A DNA stretch of 64,000 nt from Streptomyces sp. NRRL F-5123 (GCF_000721495.1 NZ_JOHY01000026.1:1-64000); one strand, 5' to 3'. Counted from the first letter of the stretch, positions 8,500 to 17,488 are shown. Notes: a model not told the origin generated them from the letters alone. Translations and numbers: made by a program.

Positions 8500-8690
8500 A
8501 CCGGCGTGCGGCCGCCCACCCCCCTCGCCCTGCCGGGCGCTGTTCCTCACCCCCACCGGCGGGCAGCGGCCCACACCCCTCGCCCCGCCGGGCGCACTCC
8601 CCTCACGCCCACCGGCGGGCAGCGGCCCACGCTCCTCGCCCCGCCGGGCGCACCCCTCCTCACCCCCACCGGCGGGCAGCCGCCCACCCC
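8500..8690. repeat. 56-bp tandem repeat, about 3.4 units
   Basis: The motif ACCGGCG(G/T)G recurs at 8500, 8555, 8611 and 8668, giving 55-57 bp units that also share GGCAGCGGCCCAC and CTCGCCCCGCCGGGCGC. The CTGCCCGCCGG core recurs as CTGCCCGCCGGTGGGGG near 350-366 and similar forms near 9176 and 11831. It lies inside an 865-bp gene-free stretch (8423-9287) that also holds two MITE-like elements. Open frames across it are side effects of the GC-rich repeats. Confidence 0.65.
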
Positions 8691-8692
8691 CT

Positions 8693-8798
8693 GGGAGGGG
8701 GACGATCCGGGGGTGCCCCCGCAGGAATGCGCTTGCCAGTCCCTTACCGGCTACGGAAGAGGGTGCACGCGCATTCCGAGGAGGTACCCCCGGAGTGG
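8693..8798 (-). repeat. MITE-like repeat element, copy B (inverted)
   Basis: The reverse complement of this 106-bp block matches copy A (232-336) except for one substitution and one inserted base. It has the same terminal inverted repeats with GGAATGCGC cores. It sits directly after the 56-bp tandem repeats and before the STAND NTPase gene. Confidence 0.7.
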
Positions 8799-9054
8799 CA
8801 CCCGACCCCAGCCCCGGCGAGGGGCGCGATGCCCCGCCGGGTACACCCAGGGCCTGCGTGGGGGTGCCCCCAGGCGAAGCTATGGGGGAGAACGGCGCGG
8901 CCAGCCCCCACCGGGGCGCGGGTCGTCACCGACCCGAAGGGGCAATTCCGTCCGATCCGGACCACCGGCCGGTGGTGGGCCGGTCGCGCAGTTCCCCGCG
9001 CCCCCGGTGTCCCCGGCGGGGCACCTCGCCGCCCGAGGTGGGTGGGGTCGGGGG

Positions 9055-9158
9055 CCACTCCGGGGGTACCTCCTCGGAATGCGCGTCTGACCTCATACGT
9101 ATCCGCGACGGAGTCGATGCGCATTCCTGCGGGGGCACCCCCGGATCGTCCCCCTCCC
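9055..9158 (+). repeat. MITE-like repeat element, copy C, plus a fragment at 9218-9243
   Basis: Both ends match copies A and B over about 30-40 bp each, but the central 33 bp differs, so it is an older or recombined copy. A further fragment of its right end (26 bp) recurs at 9218-9243. Conserved ends with a variable middle are what a non-autonomous transposable element would leave. Confidence 0.65.
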
Positions 9159-9287
9159 GGCCGGAGCGCGGCCGCCTGCCGGTGGGGGGGTAGGGGATAG
9201 CGCCCCCGGCAGGACAAGGGCACCCCCGGATCGTCCCCCTCCCAGGGGTGTGGGCTACCGACGAAATGAGGTGTTCGGGGTGACGGA

Positions 9288-11723
9288 ATGCCGGGTGTGT
9301 GCTGGGCTGTGGTACTGAGAGTTGGAACGGGCGTGGGGGATCACCGGGTGGGTGAGCGGCGTGAGGATGCTGGGCGGTTAGGGCCGCGGGTGAATGCGGC
9401 CGGCCGGGGGCTGTCCACGGGCGGGGACGTGGATGTCCGTGCGGTGGGCCAGTCGATAGCAGCTCAGCGGATCGACGGCGACGTCCACCTCCACGCGGCC
9501 CGGCGGCAGCCTGCTGTTCTGCCGCATCAGGTGGGTGTGGTGCCTTCTCGTGCCATGTCGTTCCAGGTCCGCGCCGAGGCCGGGCGGTTGGCCGCGGCGA
9601 TGGACGGCGGGGGCACGGCGGTGCTGTGCCAGGTTTTGACGGGGATGGGCGGGGTCGGCAAGACCCAGCTCGCAGCGGATTTCGCGCACCGTTCCTGGGA
9701 CGAGCGGCGGGTGGAGGTGCTGGTGTGGGTGACCGCGGTCTCCCGCACCGCGATCGTGGCCGCGTACGCGCAGGCCGGTGAGGAGTTGTGCGGCGCCGAC
9801 CCGGGCCACCCCGAGCGGGCCGCGACTGTCTTCTTGGCGTGGCTGCGCGTCCAGGACCACCGGTGGCTGGTGGTCCTCGACGACATCGCCGACCCGGCGG
9901 ACGTGAAGGGCCTGTGGCCGCCGGACAGCCCTACCGGCCGGACCCTGGCCACCACCCGCAACCGGGGCGCGGCACTGACCGGCCAGGGCCGGCGCCGTAT
10001 CGACGTCGGCCTGTTCTCCCCCGCCGAAGCTACCGCGTACCTCGCCGGTGTACTGGCCGCGCACGGCCGCACCGCACCCGCCGATCAGCTCGCCGGCCTC
10101 GCCGACGACCTGGGACACCTGCCGCTGGCGCTGTCGCAGGCGGCCGCGTATCTGGTCGATCAGGCCCTGCCGGTCACCGACTACCGCGCACGGCTCGCCG
10201 ACCACGCCCGCACCCTCGACCACGCCCTGCCCGCACGCGGTGACCTGCCCGACGACCAGGACGACCCGGTGACCGCGGCGTGGTCGCTGTCGCTGGACCT
10301 CGCCGACCGCCAGGGCCCGCCCGGACTCGCCCGCCGCCTGCTCCAGCTGGCCGCAGTCCTGGACCCCAACGGCATCCCCGCCCCCGTCCTTGACTCCGGG
10401 CCCGCCCGCGCGTGGTACGCCACCGGCACCGGGCAGGCATCCGAAGCGCAGGACGGCACCGACGTCGCGACAGCGGTGGCCGTGGAACAGGTCTACACCG
10501 CACTGCGGGTCCTGCACCGCCTCAGCCTGGTCGACCACAGCCCCGACACCCCTCACCACGCCGTGCGCGTCCACGCCCTGATCCAGCGCACCACCGCCGA
10601 CACCCTCACCCCCGAGCAGCACACCGCCTGCACCCGGGCAGCCGCCGACGCCCTCACCGAGGCCTGGCCCGACATCGAACGCGACACCGACCTCGCCCAG
10701 GCCCTGCGCGCCAACACCACCGTCCTGACCGGCCACGCCGAACCCTCCGGCTGCCTCTACCGACCCGACGCCCACACCGTGCACTACCGGGCCGGCCGCA
10801 GCCTAGGCGAAGCCGGGCAGGTCATCGCGGCACGCGACCACTTCCACCACCTCATCCAGACCACCACCCACCACCTCGGCCCCGACCACCCCGACACCCT
10901 CACCGCCCGCCACGAACTCACCTACTGGGGAGGGCACGCGGGGGATGCCGCCGGCGCCACGACCGGCCTCGCCGAGCTGCTGAAAGACGTGGTGCGGGTG
11001 CTGGGTCCCGACCACCCCGAAACCCTCACCACCCGCAGCAACCTCGCCCGCTGGCGGGGGGAGGGGGGGGACGCAGCCGGCGCCGCCACCGCCCTCGCCG
11101 AGCTGCTGAAAGACGTGGTGCGGGTGCTGGGTCCCGACCACCCCGAAACCCTCACCACCCGCCACAACCTCGCCTACTGGCGGGGACACGCAGGGGACGC
11201 AGCCGGCGCCACGACCGGCTTCGCCGAGCTGCTGGAGGACATGGTGCGGGTGCTGGGTCCCGACCACCCCCATACCCTCACCACCCGCAGCAACCTCGCC
11301 CGTTGGCGGGGGGAGGCGGGGGACGCAGCGGGTGCCACGACCGGCCTCGCCGAGCTGCTGAAAGACGTGGTGCGGGTGCTGGGTCCCGACCACCCCGAAA
11401 CCCTCACCACCCGCAGCAACCTCGCCCGTTGGCGGGGGGAGGCGGGGGACGCAGCGGGTGCCACGACCGCATTCGCCGAGCTGCTGAAAGACGTGGTGCG
11501 GGTGCTGGGTCCCGACCACCCCGAAACCCTCACCACCCGCCACAACCTCGCCTACCAGCGGGGGGAGGCGGGAGACGCCTCCGGTGCCGCCACCGCCCTC
11601 GCCGAACTCCTGGAGGACCGGGCGAGGGTGCTGGGCCCCGGCCACCCCCACACCCTCATCACCCGCCACGAACTCGCCCACTGGCGGGGGCGAAGCGACG
11701 AGGCCGCGGGTACACCGGACTGA
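9288..11723 (+). CDS. STAND NTPase with NB-ARC-like domain and TPR array
   Basis: An 811-residue protein (or 791 if the GTG at 9348, which follows GGGGGA, is used). The P-loop GMGGVGKTQ is at about 119-127 and Walker B WLVVLDDIADP near 190-200; a helical domain follows, then seven 42-residue TPR units (about residues 515-805) each containing LGPDHPxTLTTR. Such proteins are signal-transducing ATPases; several relatives act in phage defence or regulation, but this one has no recognisable effector domain at its low-complexity N-terminus. The repeats are almost identical at DNA level. Flanking MITE-like elements suggest a mobile or accessory gene. Confidence 0.85.
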   Translation: MPGVCWAVVLRVGTGVGDHRVGERREDAGRLGPRVNAAGRGLSTGGDVDVRAVGQSIAAQRIDGDVHLHAARRQPAVLPHQVGVVPSRAMSFQVRAEAGRLAAAMDGGGTAVLCQVLTGMGGVGKTQLAADFAHRSWDERRVEVLVWVTAVSRTAIVAAYAQAGEELCGADPGHPERAATVFLAWLRVQDHRWLVVLDDIADPADVKGLWPPDSPTGRTLATTRNRGAALTGQGRRRIDVGLFSPAEATAYLAGVLAAHGRTAPADQLAGLADDLGHLPLALSQAAAYLVDQALPVTDYRARLADHARTLDHALPARGDLPDDQDDPVTAAWSLSLDLADRQGPPGLARRLLQLAAVLDPNGIPAPVLDSGPARAWYATGTGQASEAQDGTDVATAVAVEQVYTALRVLHRLSLVDHSPDTPHHAVRVHALIQRTTADTLTPEQHTACTRAAADALTEAWPDIERDTDLAQALRANTTVLTGHAEPSGCLYRPDAHTVHYRAGRSLGEAGQVIAARDHFHHLIQTTTHHLGPDHPDTLTARHELTYWGGHAGDAAGATTGLAELLKDVVRVLGPDHPETLTTRSNLARWRGEGGDAAGAATALAELLKDVVRVLGPDHPETLTTRHNLAYWRGHAGDAAGATTGFAELLEDMVRVLGPDHPHTLTTRSNLARWRGEAGDAAGATTGLAELLKDVVRVLGPDHPETLTTRSNLARWRGEAGDAAGATTAFAELLKDVVRVLGPDHPETLTTRHNLAYQRGEAGDASGAATALAELLEDRARVLGPGHPHTLITRHELAHWRGRSDEAAGTPD
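10920..11690 (+). repeat. 126-bp direct repeats encoding TPR units
   Basis: A block containing GCCGAGCTGCTGAAAGACGT recurs at 10971, 11097, 11223 (variant), 11349 and 11475, exactly 126 bp apart, so 42 codons per unit. Central units are nearly identical in DNA, with differences concentrated at a few codons (SNLARW versus HNLAYW). This indicates recent expansion or gene conversion inside the STAND gene. Confidence 0.85.
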
Positions 11724-11868
11724 CCACACCCGGCCCCAACGGGAAACCGTCACCGTCCCGCCGGGAAACGAACACTACTGACACGCTATCTCCGCAGGTC
11801 AACGAATTCCGTCGGTGTCCCGGTGTGGCGGCTACCCGCCAGTGGGGGTGAGGGGTGCGGGTCCCGCG

Positions 11869-12867
11869 TCATGGGGAGGTCAGGGCGGTCAGGGCCGCGC
11901 GGGTGGTGTCGGCGATGAGCGCGTCAGCGGACGACGTGTCCGCGTGGTCGCGGGAGGTCAGGACGGCGATGACGAGCGGCGCCGCGGCCGGCGGCCGCAG
12001 GACCGCGATGTCGTTGCGGGTGCCGTATCCGCCGCTGCCGGTCTTGTCCGCGGCCGTCCAGCCCGCGGGGAGGGCCGCGCGGATGTACGGGCCGCCGGTG
12101 GTGTTGCGCGTCATCCAGTCGGTGAGGAGGGCTCGGCGGTCGGCGGGGAGGGCGTTGCCGACGAGCAGCACCCGCAGGTCCGCAGCGAGGGCGCGGGCGG
12201 TGCTGGTGTCGCGGATGTCGCCGGGGGCGGCCTCGTTGAGGGACGGCTCGGTGCGGTCCGTGCGGGTCGTGGCGTCGCCGAGGCCGCGCACCGCCCGCTG
12301 CAGGCCCGCGGGCCCGCCGAGTTCGCGCAGCAGCAGGTTCTCCGCGGTGTTGTCGCTGTAGCGCAGTGCCGCGTCCATGACGTCGCGCAGCGCCATGCCC
12401 GCGGCGACGTGCCGCGAGGTGACGGGGGCGTGGGCGAGCACGTCCGCGCGGGTGTACGTGAGCGTACGGTCGAGGTCCGTCTCCTCCTGCCGGAGCAGCG
12501 CGGCCGCGGCGAGCACCTTGACCGTCGAGCACGCGGCGAAGCGGCGGTCGGGCCGGTAGGTGACGGTGCGGCCGGTGCCGGTGTCGAGGAGGAAGAGGCC
12601 GACGCGGGCGCCGTAGCGGTCCTCGATGGCGCGGAACACCGCGTCGGTGGCGGGGAGCCCCGCAAGCGGGGTGGTGGCTCGCGGGGCCGTGCCGGACGCG
12701 GTGGCATGCGGGGCCGTGCCGGACGGGGTGCCTTGCGGCGCCTTGGCGGACGCGGGGGCCGGGCCCACCGGAGCCGGAGCCGCGGGGGAGCCGACCCCGC
12801 ACCCGCAGAGCAGGCAGCCGAGGGACAGGGCGGCGGCCGCGACCGGGCGGCGGGCGGAACGGGCCAT
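11869..12867 (-). CDS. Class A beta-lactamase, predicted lipoprotein
   Basis: A 332-residue serine beta-lactamase that would hydrolyse beta-lactam rings outside the membrane. Active-site motif STVK is at 114-117, the SDN loop in [10 protein letters not shown], the omega-loop Glu in EPSLNEA, and the KTG triad in DKTGSGGYG, so all catalytic elements are present. The N-terminus has a signal ending in a lipobox-like LCGC (Cys 23), followed by a 45-residue Ala/Pro/Thr-rich tether. The ATG at 12867 follows GAGGG; the longer in-frame start would add an unnatural leader. No BlaI/BlaR pair is adjacent, so expression may be constitutive. Confidence 0.93.
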   Translation of the reverse strand: MARSARRPVAAAALSLGCLLCGCGVGSPAAPAPVGPAPASAKAPQGTPSGTAPHATASGTAPRATTPLAGLPATDAVFRAIEDRYGARVGLFLLDTGTGRTVTYRPDRRFAACSTVKVLAAAALLRQEETDLDRTLTYTRADVLAHAPVTSRHVAAGMALRDVMDAALRYSDNTAENLLLRELGGPAGLQRAVRGLGDATTRTDRTEPSLNEAAPGDIRDTSTARALAADLRVLLVGNALPADRRALLTDWMTRNTTGGPYIRAALPAGWTAADKTGSGGYGTRNDIAVLRPPAAAPLVIAVLTSRDHADTSSADALIADTTRAALTALTSP

Positions 12868-12979
12868 GCCGCCACCCTCACCCGCCGCCCCGCCCGAGTC
12901 AAAGACCCGCCCGGCGGCCCGGCGCGCCGCCCGTGCGATGCTGCGGGCCAGGCGGGGGCGGTCGGCGGAAGGGGAGCGC

Positions 12980-13166
12980 ATGGACGTCTACGAGGCCGTA
13001 CGCAGCCGCCGCGCGGTGCGGGCCTTCGGCGGCAGGCCCGTCCCCGGCAAGGTGCTGCGGCGCGTACTGGCTGCGGCGGGCGATCGGATACGCGCCGGAG
13101 GGCGCCCCGCCGCTGTTCACGGACCGGGCGCCGCTGCGGGAGACGGTGCGCTTCGTCGGCAACTGA
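12980..13166 (+). pseudogene. Nitroreductase remnant with internal deletion
   Basis: From an ATG at 12980 with a good site (GGAAGGGGAG), the first 30 codons read [20 protein letters not shown], a clear nitroreductase-family N-terminus with its FMN-binding SRR. Near 13075 the sequence changes to another frame that reads AIGYAPEGAPPLF and ends RETVRFVGN, the family's C-terminal end. The roughly 170 residues expected between are missing. The remnant is too short to bind flavin and is almost surely non-functional. Confidence 0.7.
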
Positions 13167-13169
13167 CGT

Positions 13170-13607
13170 CTACGGCCCGGTGAGCCGCAGGTGCCACCAC
13201 GGGCGGCGCCGGTGCCGCCAACTCGCGGGCTGCCCCGCGGCGAACGGATCCGGCAGCGTCCGCCGCTCGAACTCCGCGTCCAGCCGGGCCACGACCCGCC
13301 CCAACTCCCGCCGGGCGCGCGGCGGGAGGGCGTGCAGCACGTCCTGGACGTCGTCGCGGGCGTCGAGGACGTCGCAGCACGGGCAGTCGGCGCGCGGCGG
13401 GTAGAGCACACGGCCCGGCTGCCGCAGGAACCCCTCGTACGTCGCGAGCGCCCCCTTCAGGAAGCCGGGCCCGAACCTGCGCGCCTCGACCCGCCGTACG
13501 GCGGCCTGCGTGCTTGCGCCCAGGCCCCTGACCTGGCTGTACGGCCGGGCGGCCCCCCGGCGTGCATGCGGTGCGGCGCGTAGCGCGCCGGGCGGCCTAC
13601 GCGGCAT
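13170..13607 (-). CDS. Hypothetical Arg-rich protein with a DCPCC motif
   Basis: A 145-residue basic protein. Its start at 13607 follows AAAGGG. The first 20 residues are low-complexity, then RRVEARRFGPGFLKGALATYEGFLRQPG, a Cys cluster DCPCCD near residue 75, and a helical segment DDVQDVLHALPPRARRELGRVVARLDAEFERR. The cysteines could bind a metal, but there are too few ligands to name a fold. It ends 4 bp from the nitroreductase remnant. I do not recognise a characterised family. Confidence 0.6.
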   Translation of the reverse strand: MPRRPPGALRAAPHARRGAARPYSQVRGLGASTQAAVRRVEARRFGPGFLKGALATYEGFLRQPGRVLYPPRADCPCCDVLDARDDVQDVLHALPPRARRELGRVVARLDAEFERRTLPDPFAAGQPASWRHRRRPWWHLRLTGP

Positions 13608-13763
13608 CGCCCTTTCGTGTCGTCATGCCCGCGACGATACCGCCCGGCTCCGCGCCGCGGGGAGCGGAATCCGCGTCGCTCCGACGGACGGCGGCCCCTC
13701 GGCCCTGCGGCGCACGCGTCCTCGACGCCCGGAAGGCGCGGGGCGGGAGCGCGAACCGCGGGA

Positions 13764-14198
13764 TCAGGACCCCGCCAACCGCCCCCGCAGCCACGCGGGA
13801 TCGGGATTGGTGTGCGCCCGCCCCGCGACGACGACGGTCGGCACCGTCTCGTTGCCCCCGTTGACCTCCCGCACGGCCGCCGCCCCCGCCGGATCCCGCC
13901 AGATGTTCACCCAGTGCGCCCGCCGCGCCCGCCACCCCAGCCTGGCCCGCAGCCGCAGGCAGTACGCGCACCCCGGCCGCCAGTACACGACCGCCCGCCC
14001 GTCCTCGGCACTGCGCCGTTCCGCCTCCGCGGCTGTCACCGACCGCGGGAAGAAGAGCGGCGAGTTGACCCCCGCCAGCACCAGGAACCCCCCGACGAAG
14101 CCGCCCCCGGTGCCGTAGTCCCCTCGGGCGACGGACAGCCCCCCGCAGACACCCCCGACGACGAGCAGCCCGACCGCCATCCCCCACACGCGCATCAT
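13764..14198 (-). CDS. Membrane-anchored glutaredoxin/mycoredoxin-like protein
   Basis: A 144-residue protein with two N-terminal hydrophobic segments (about 5-22 and 30-46) followed by a redoxin domain with the active-site motif CAYC (RPGCAYCLRLR) and the cis-Pro loop ETVPTVVVAG. It resembles mycoredoxins, which reduce mycothiol-mixed disulfides, but tethered to the membrane. Adjacent ATGs at 14198 and 14195 both fit the GGAGG site. It is divergent from a phosphoglycerate-mutase-like gene 100 bp away. Confidence 0.8.
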   Translation of the reverse strand: MMRVWGMAVGLLVVGGVCGGLSVARGDYGTGGGFVGGFLVLAGVNSPLFFPRSVTAAEAERRSAEDGRAVVYWRPGCAYCLRLRARLGWRARRAHWVNIWRDPAGAAAVREVNGGNETVPTVVVAGRAHTNPDPAWLRGRLAGS

Positions 14199-14298
14199 GC
14201 CTGGCACGTTACCTCCCCCCACCGTCCACGGCTCCGGGCGTGCGGGAACCCCGGCGCGGGGTGGAGGCGTCGCTTCTGGTGGGGAGAGAGGTGGGCAC

Positions 14299-14913
14299 AT
14301 GGGTGCCAGGTTTCTGTATCTCGTACGCCACGGGGAGGCGGTGCCCGACGAGAGCGGCCTGTCGGATCGCGGGCGGCGGCAGGCGCGGCTGCTCGGGGAG
14401 CGGCTGGCCGGGAATCCGGTCTCCGCCGTGTGGCACGGGCCGCTGGCGCGGGCGCGGGAGACCGCGGAGATCGTCACCGAGCAGCTGGGCGGGGCGGTGC
14501 TGCGGGAGTCCGAAGTCGCCGGGGACTACGTGCCGTACGTGCCGCCTCGGGACGAACTCCCCGCGGAGTGCGCCGACTTCCTGCTGAGCTTCCTCGCCGG
14601 TGTCACGGAGGAGGAGCGCGCGTGCGGGGCGCGGCTGGCGAAGGAGGCGGCCGGGCGCTTCACCGGGCCGAGCGAGGGGGAGGCGGACGTCCACGAGGTG
14701 GTCGTCACGCACAACTTCCTCGTCGGCTGGCTCGTCCGCCACGCCCTCGACGCCCCGCCCTGGCGCTGGCTCGGCCTCAACCACGGTAACGCCAGCCTGA
14801 CGGTGATCCGTTACGCGCCGGGCCGCCCGACGTCGCTGCTGACCCAGAACGACATGGGCCACCTGCCGGGCGACCTGCGCTGGACGGGCTTCTCGCCGGG
14901 GGTGCGGGTCTAG
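14299..14913 (+). CDS. Histidine phosphatase superfamily protein
   Basis: A 204-residue protein with the family's catalytic LVRHGEA at 8-14, the second Arg and Glu in LARARETAEI, and the second catalytic His in VVVTHNFLVGWL. Family members use a phosphohistidine intermediate to dephosphorylate small molecules or proteins; the substrate is not evident. The ATG at 14299 is chosen because it lies nine residues before RHG. The stop overlaps the stop of the convergent gene. Confidence 0.85.
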   Translation: MGARFLYLVRHGEAVPDESGLSDRGRRQARLLGERLAGNPVSAVWHGPLARARETAEIVTEQLGGAVLRESEVAGDYVPYVPPRDELPAECADFLLSFLAGVTEEERACGARLAKEAAGRFTGPSEGEADVHEVVVTHNFLVGWLVRHALDAPPWRWLGLNHGNASLTVIRYAPGRPTSLLTQNDMGHLPGDLRWTGFSPGVRV

Positions 14914-15470
14914 GGAGTTTCGTCGCGGTGCCAGGGCTTGCGCCCGGTCGGGGCGCCGGAGGGGGTGCCGCCCGGGGCGCCGGGCGGGGGCTTCGGCGGG
15001 TCCTGCCGGTTGCGCCAGTTCGTGTTCTGGCTGGCGGGGCTCTTGGCGTCCTTGTTCGCGATCATCGCGGCGATCTCGTCCGGGAAGAGCTGGGCGAAGC
15101 GGCGGATGAAGACGTCGCGCAGATCGAAGCCGAGGTCGTCGCGGTGGGCCTCCGCGAGGGCGTCGAGGTTGCACTCGTTACCCGGGCCGCCGTCGCGCAC
15201 GTAGGCGCCGCCCATGAAGAAGCCCTGCGGGGTCGTGACCGTGCCCATCCGGCACGGGTGGACGTCGATCAGGAGCTTCCAGCCGTCCACCGTGACGCGG
15301 ACCGCCTTCTTGTTGTCGGACGTGCGGTCCTCCCACGCGAACGTGCAGGCGTCGATGTTCCGCACGACGCGGAGCACGGCGTCGGCGGCCGCCGGAGCCC
15401 CCTGGCCCGGCTGCTGAGGTGCGTCGGGTCTCCGGTCGTCCTTCACGGGCCGCTTCGGTGTGGGCTGCAT
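14910..15470 (-). CDS. Hypothetical protein with Pro/Gly-rich tail
   Basis: A 186-residue protein with disordered ends and a folded-looking centre: DACTFAWEDRTSDNKKAVRVTVDGWKL, then PCRMGTVTTPQGFF and a helical LRDVFIRRFAQLFPDEIAAMI. The start at 15470 follows GGAGGGG; an in-frame ATG at 15509 would add 13 residues. The last 40 residues are Pro, Gly and Lys rich. I do not recognise the family. It overlaps the convergent phosphatase gene by 4 bp. Confidence 0.65.
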   Translation of the reverse strand: MQPTPKRPVKDDRRPDAPQQPGQGAPAAADAVLRVVRNIDACTFAWEDRTSDNKKAVRVTVDGWKLLIDVHPCRMGTVTTPQGFFMGGAYVRDGGPGNECNLDALAEAHRDDLGFDLRDVFIRRFAQLFPDEIAAMIANKDAKSPASQNTNWRNRQDPPKPPPGAPGGTPSGAPTGRKPWHRDETP

Positions 15471-15649
15471 GGATTTCCCCTCCCCTGAGGCTTTCTTCCG
15501 ATACGCCAAGTCTCCGCACGCACGGCGCCGCGCACCGGCCGATACGGCGCGGTGGCCGGAATGCGCCGCGTTTCGTCCGGTAACGGTCAGGATGCCGAAA
15601 TCCGCCCGGAGGGTGAGGTATCAGCCGACCCCCACCGGGCGAACGCCGT

Positions 15650-15679
15650 CCGCCCCGCCGCCGGGGGGAGCCGGGGCGG
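15650..15679 (-). terminator. Possible terminator after the CE15 gene
   Basis: CCGCCCCG (15650-15657) can pair with CGGGGCGG (15672-15679) 25 bp beyond the CE15 stop codon. The loop is 14 bases and there is no T-tract, so support is moderate. The rest of 15471-15703 has no gene. Confidence 0.35.
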
Positions 15680-15703
15680 GGCGGGCGGGGTTGGGCGGGG
15701 CCG

Positions 15704-17488
15704 TCAGCTGGTGGTGCAGCTGACCGTGGGGGTGGGGGCCGCGCCGTTGCCCGTGAAGCCGTACGTGGTGCTCGCTCCGGCGCCGAGGGCACCGTTGTAG
15801 GAGGCGTTCGTCACGGTCACCGCACCGCTGGTGGCCGTGTTCGTGCCGTTCCAGACCTGGGTGATCGTTGTGCCCGAGGGCAGCGTGAAGGCCGTCCTCC
15901 ACCCGGAGATCGCGGCCGTACCGCTGTTGGTGACCGTCACCTCCGACTGGAAGCCGCCCGACCAGGAGTTCACCGTCTTGTACGCCGCCGAGCACCCGGA
16001 GCTGCTGCCGCCGGTGGTCGAGCCTGTCGTACCGGTGGACGTACCCGTGCTCGTACCGGTCGAGGTGCCGGTCGACGTACCCGTCGAGGTGCCGGTCGAC
16101 GTACCCGTCGAGGTGCCGGTCGAGGTGCCCGTGCTCGTACCGGTCGACGTACCCGTGCTCGTACCCGTCGAGGTGCCGGTCGACGTACCGCCCGACGAGT
16201 CGCCGCTCAGGGTCGGGGTCGTCCACGTGCGCCACTGGGACAGGTTCGCGGACTTCAGGGAGGACACGCGGAAGACGGCCGGGGCGCTGCCCGTGTTCAG
16301 CAGGAACTTCTGGATGCTCGCCTGGAGGGGGGCCTTCCACTCCGGGCGGACCGCGCAGTGCGTGCCGTCCTGGACGTCGGACCAGTAGGAGATGTTGCCG
16401 CCCGCGCCGAGCGCCTTGTAGACCTCCGCGCCGCCGAGCGCGGCCAGGCTGCCGGACTTGGCGCCCAGCCAGTCGACGTGCGGGTTCTCCATGATGAACG
16501 CGCCGCGCGGGGCGATCATGCCGACGATCTCGTGCGTGTCGACGGGCAGAGCGTTCGGGTTGCCGGTGTAAGAGCCGAACGCGTCGCCGAGCCAGGGCTG
16601 TTCGTTGTACGCGCTGTCCAGCGGCTGCGCGCCGCTGTCCGACGGGATGCTGCGGAAGACGTCCGTGCCGCCCGAACCGGACTCGATCGGCATCGTCAGC
16701 GCCACTCGCTGGTCGAACGCGCCCGCCACGAACGCGCCCTTGCCGTAACGCGAGCAGCCGGTGACACCGGTCGCGTCGGCCTTGAGGACGTTGCCGCCGG
16801 ACTGCTGGATGACGTCGATGATCCGGCTGACGCCCCACGACCAGGCCATCAGCAGGCCCGTGCTGCTGCCGGAGCCGTAGATCGAGTAGAAGGCGCCCTG
16901 CTTGCTGCTGCGCGGGGTGCCCTCCTTGCCGACGGTCGTCGGGTCGAAATTGACGACCGCCGCGCCGGACGCCTTGATCGTGGCGGTGTCGGCGATGCCG
17001 CCGAAGACGATGACGGCCGGGAAGGGGCCGGTGCCGCTCGGCAGACTCACGCTCGCCGAGAAGCTCGCGCTCTTGCCCTGGTCGGAGACGCTGACGGTGA
17101 TGCCGGTGCCGGACACCGTGCCGGTGACGCTCGCGGGCTTGCCGGGCTTCGTGCCGTAGACGGTCGCCTCGGCGCGCTGCTTGATCTCCTCGCGGCGGCA
17201 CCGCCAGTCGCCGAGGGTGCTGACGCGGGTGCCGTCGAGGCGGGTGAAGGGATCGGGGAGCTGGGAGGTGGACGCCGGGTTGTTCGTCCCCACCGCGCAG
17301 CCGGCGCCGTCGTCCTCGACGGACGCGGTGAGCGCGGCGGGCGCTGCCGCGGCCGCCTGCGGGGCGGGCGCGGCACCCGCCTGCGGGACGGCGAGCGCGG
17401 CGCTCGCCATACCCGCGACGGCCGCGGACGCCACGACCGCCCACGCTCTGGGCCGGAACCGCCGGAACCGGGAACGGGACAAGCGCAT
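15704..17488 (-). CDS. Secreted CE15 glucuronoyl esterase with CBM2
   Basis: A 594-residue enzyme expected to cut ester bonds between glucuronoyl groups of xylan and lignin. It has an RR-containing signal (MRLSRSRFRRF, hydrophobic to about 40). The CE15 domain spans roughly 60-430 with nucleophile motif GCSRYGKGA (Ser 246) and the conserved APRGAFIMENPHVDW and DGTHCA blocks. A GTST-repeat linker of about 50 residues follows, then a C-terminal CBM2 (about 495-594) starting SSGCSAAYKTVNSW that would bind cellulose or xylan. The ATG at 17488 follows AGGAGGT. A CebR-type box overlaps the likely transcription start. Confidence 0.9.
   Translation of the reverse strand: MRLSRSRFRRFRPRAWAVVASAAVAGMASAALAVPQAGAAPAPQAAAAAPAALTASVEDDGAGCAVGTNNPASTSQLPDPFTRLDGTRVSTLGDWRCRREEIKQRAEATVYGTKPGKPASVTGTVSGTGITVSVSDQGKSASFSASVSLPSGTGPFPAVIVFGGIADTATIKASGAAVVNFDPTTVGKEGTPRSSKQGAFYSIYGSGSSTGLLMAWSWGVSRIIDVIQQSGGNVLKADATGVTGCSRYGKGAFVAGAFDQRVALTMPIESGSGGTDVFRSIPSDSGAQPLDSAYNEQPWLGDAFGSYTGNPNALPVDTHEIVGMIAPRGAFIMENPHVDWLGAKSGSLAALGGAEVYKALGAGGNISYWSDVQDGTHCAVRPEWKAPLQASIQKFLLNTGSAPAVFRVSSLKSANLSQWRTWTTPTLSGDSSGGTSTGTSTGTSTGTSTGTSTGTSTGTSTGTSTGTSTGTSTGTSTGTSTGTSTGTTGSTTGGSSSGCSAAYKTVNSWSGGFQSEVTVTNSGTAAISGWRTAFTLPSGTTITQVWNGTNTATSGAVTVTNASYNGALGAGASTTYGFTGNGAAPTPTVSCTTS

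Noticed and set aside
8367..9223. Several 130-280 residue frames in the repeat region
   Set aside because: They are composed of translated tandem repeats and MITE-like elements (Pro/Ala/Gly/Arg), differ between repeat units, and have no protein-like features.
16021..16200. Short regular repeats that could suggest a CRISPR array (also 61030-61200 and 63740-63900)
   Set aside because: They are in-frame repeats coding the Gly-Thr-Ser-Thr linkers of secreted enzymes, with no unique spacers and no cas genes.
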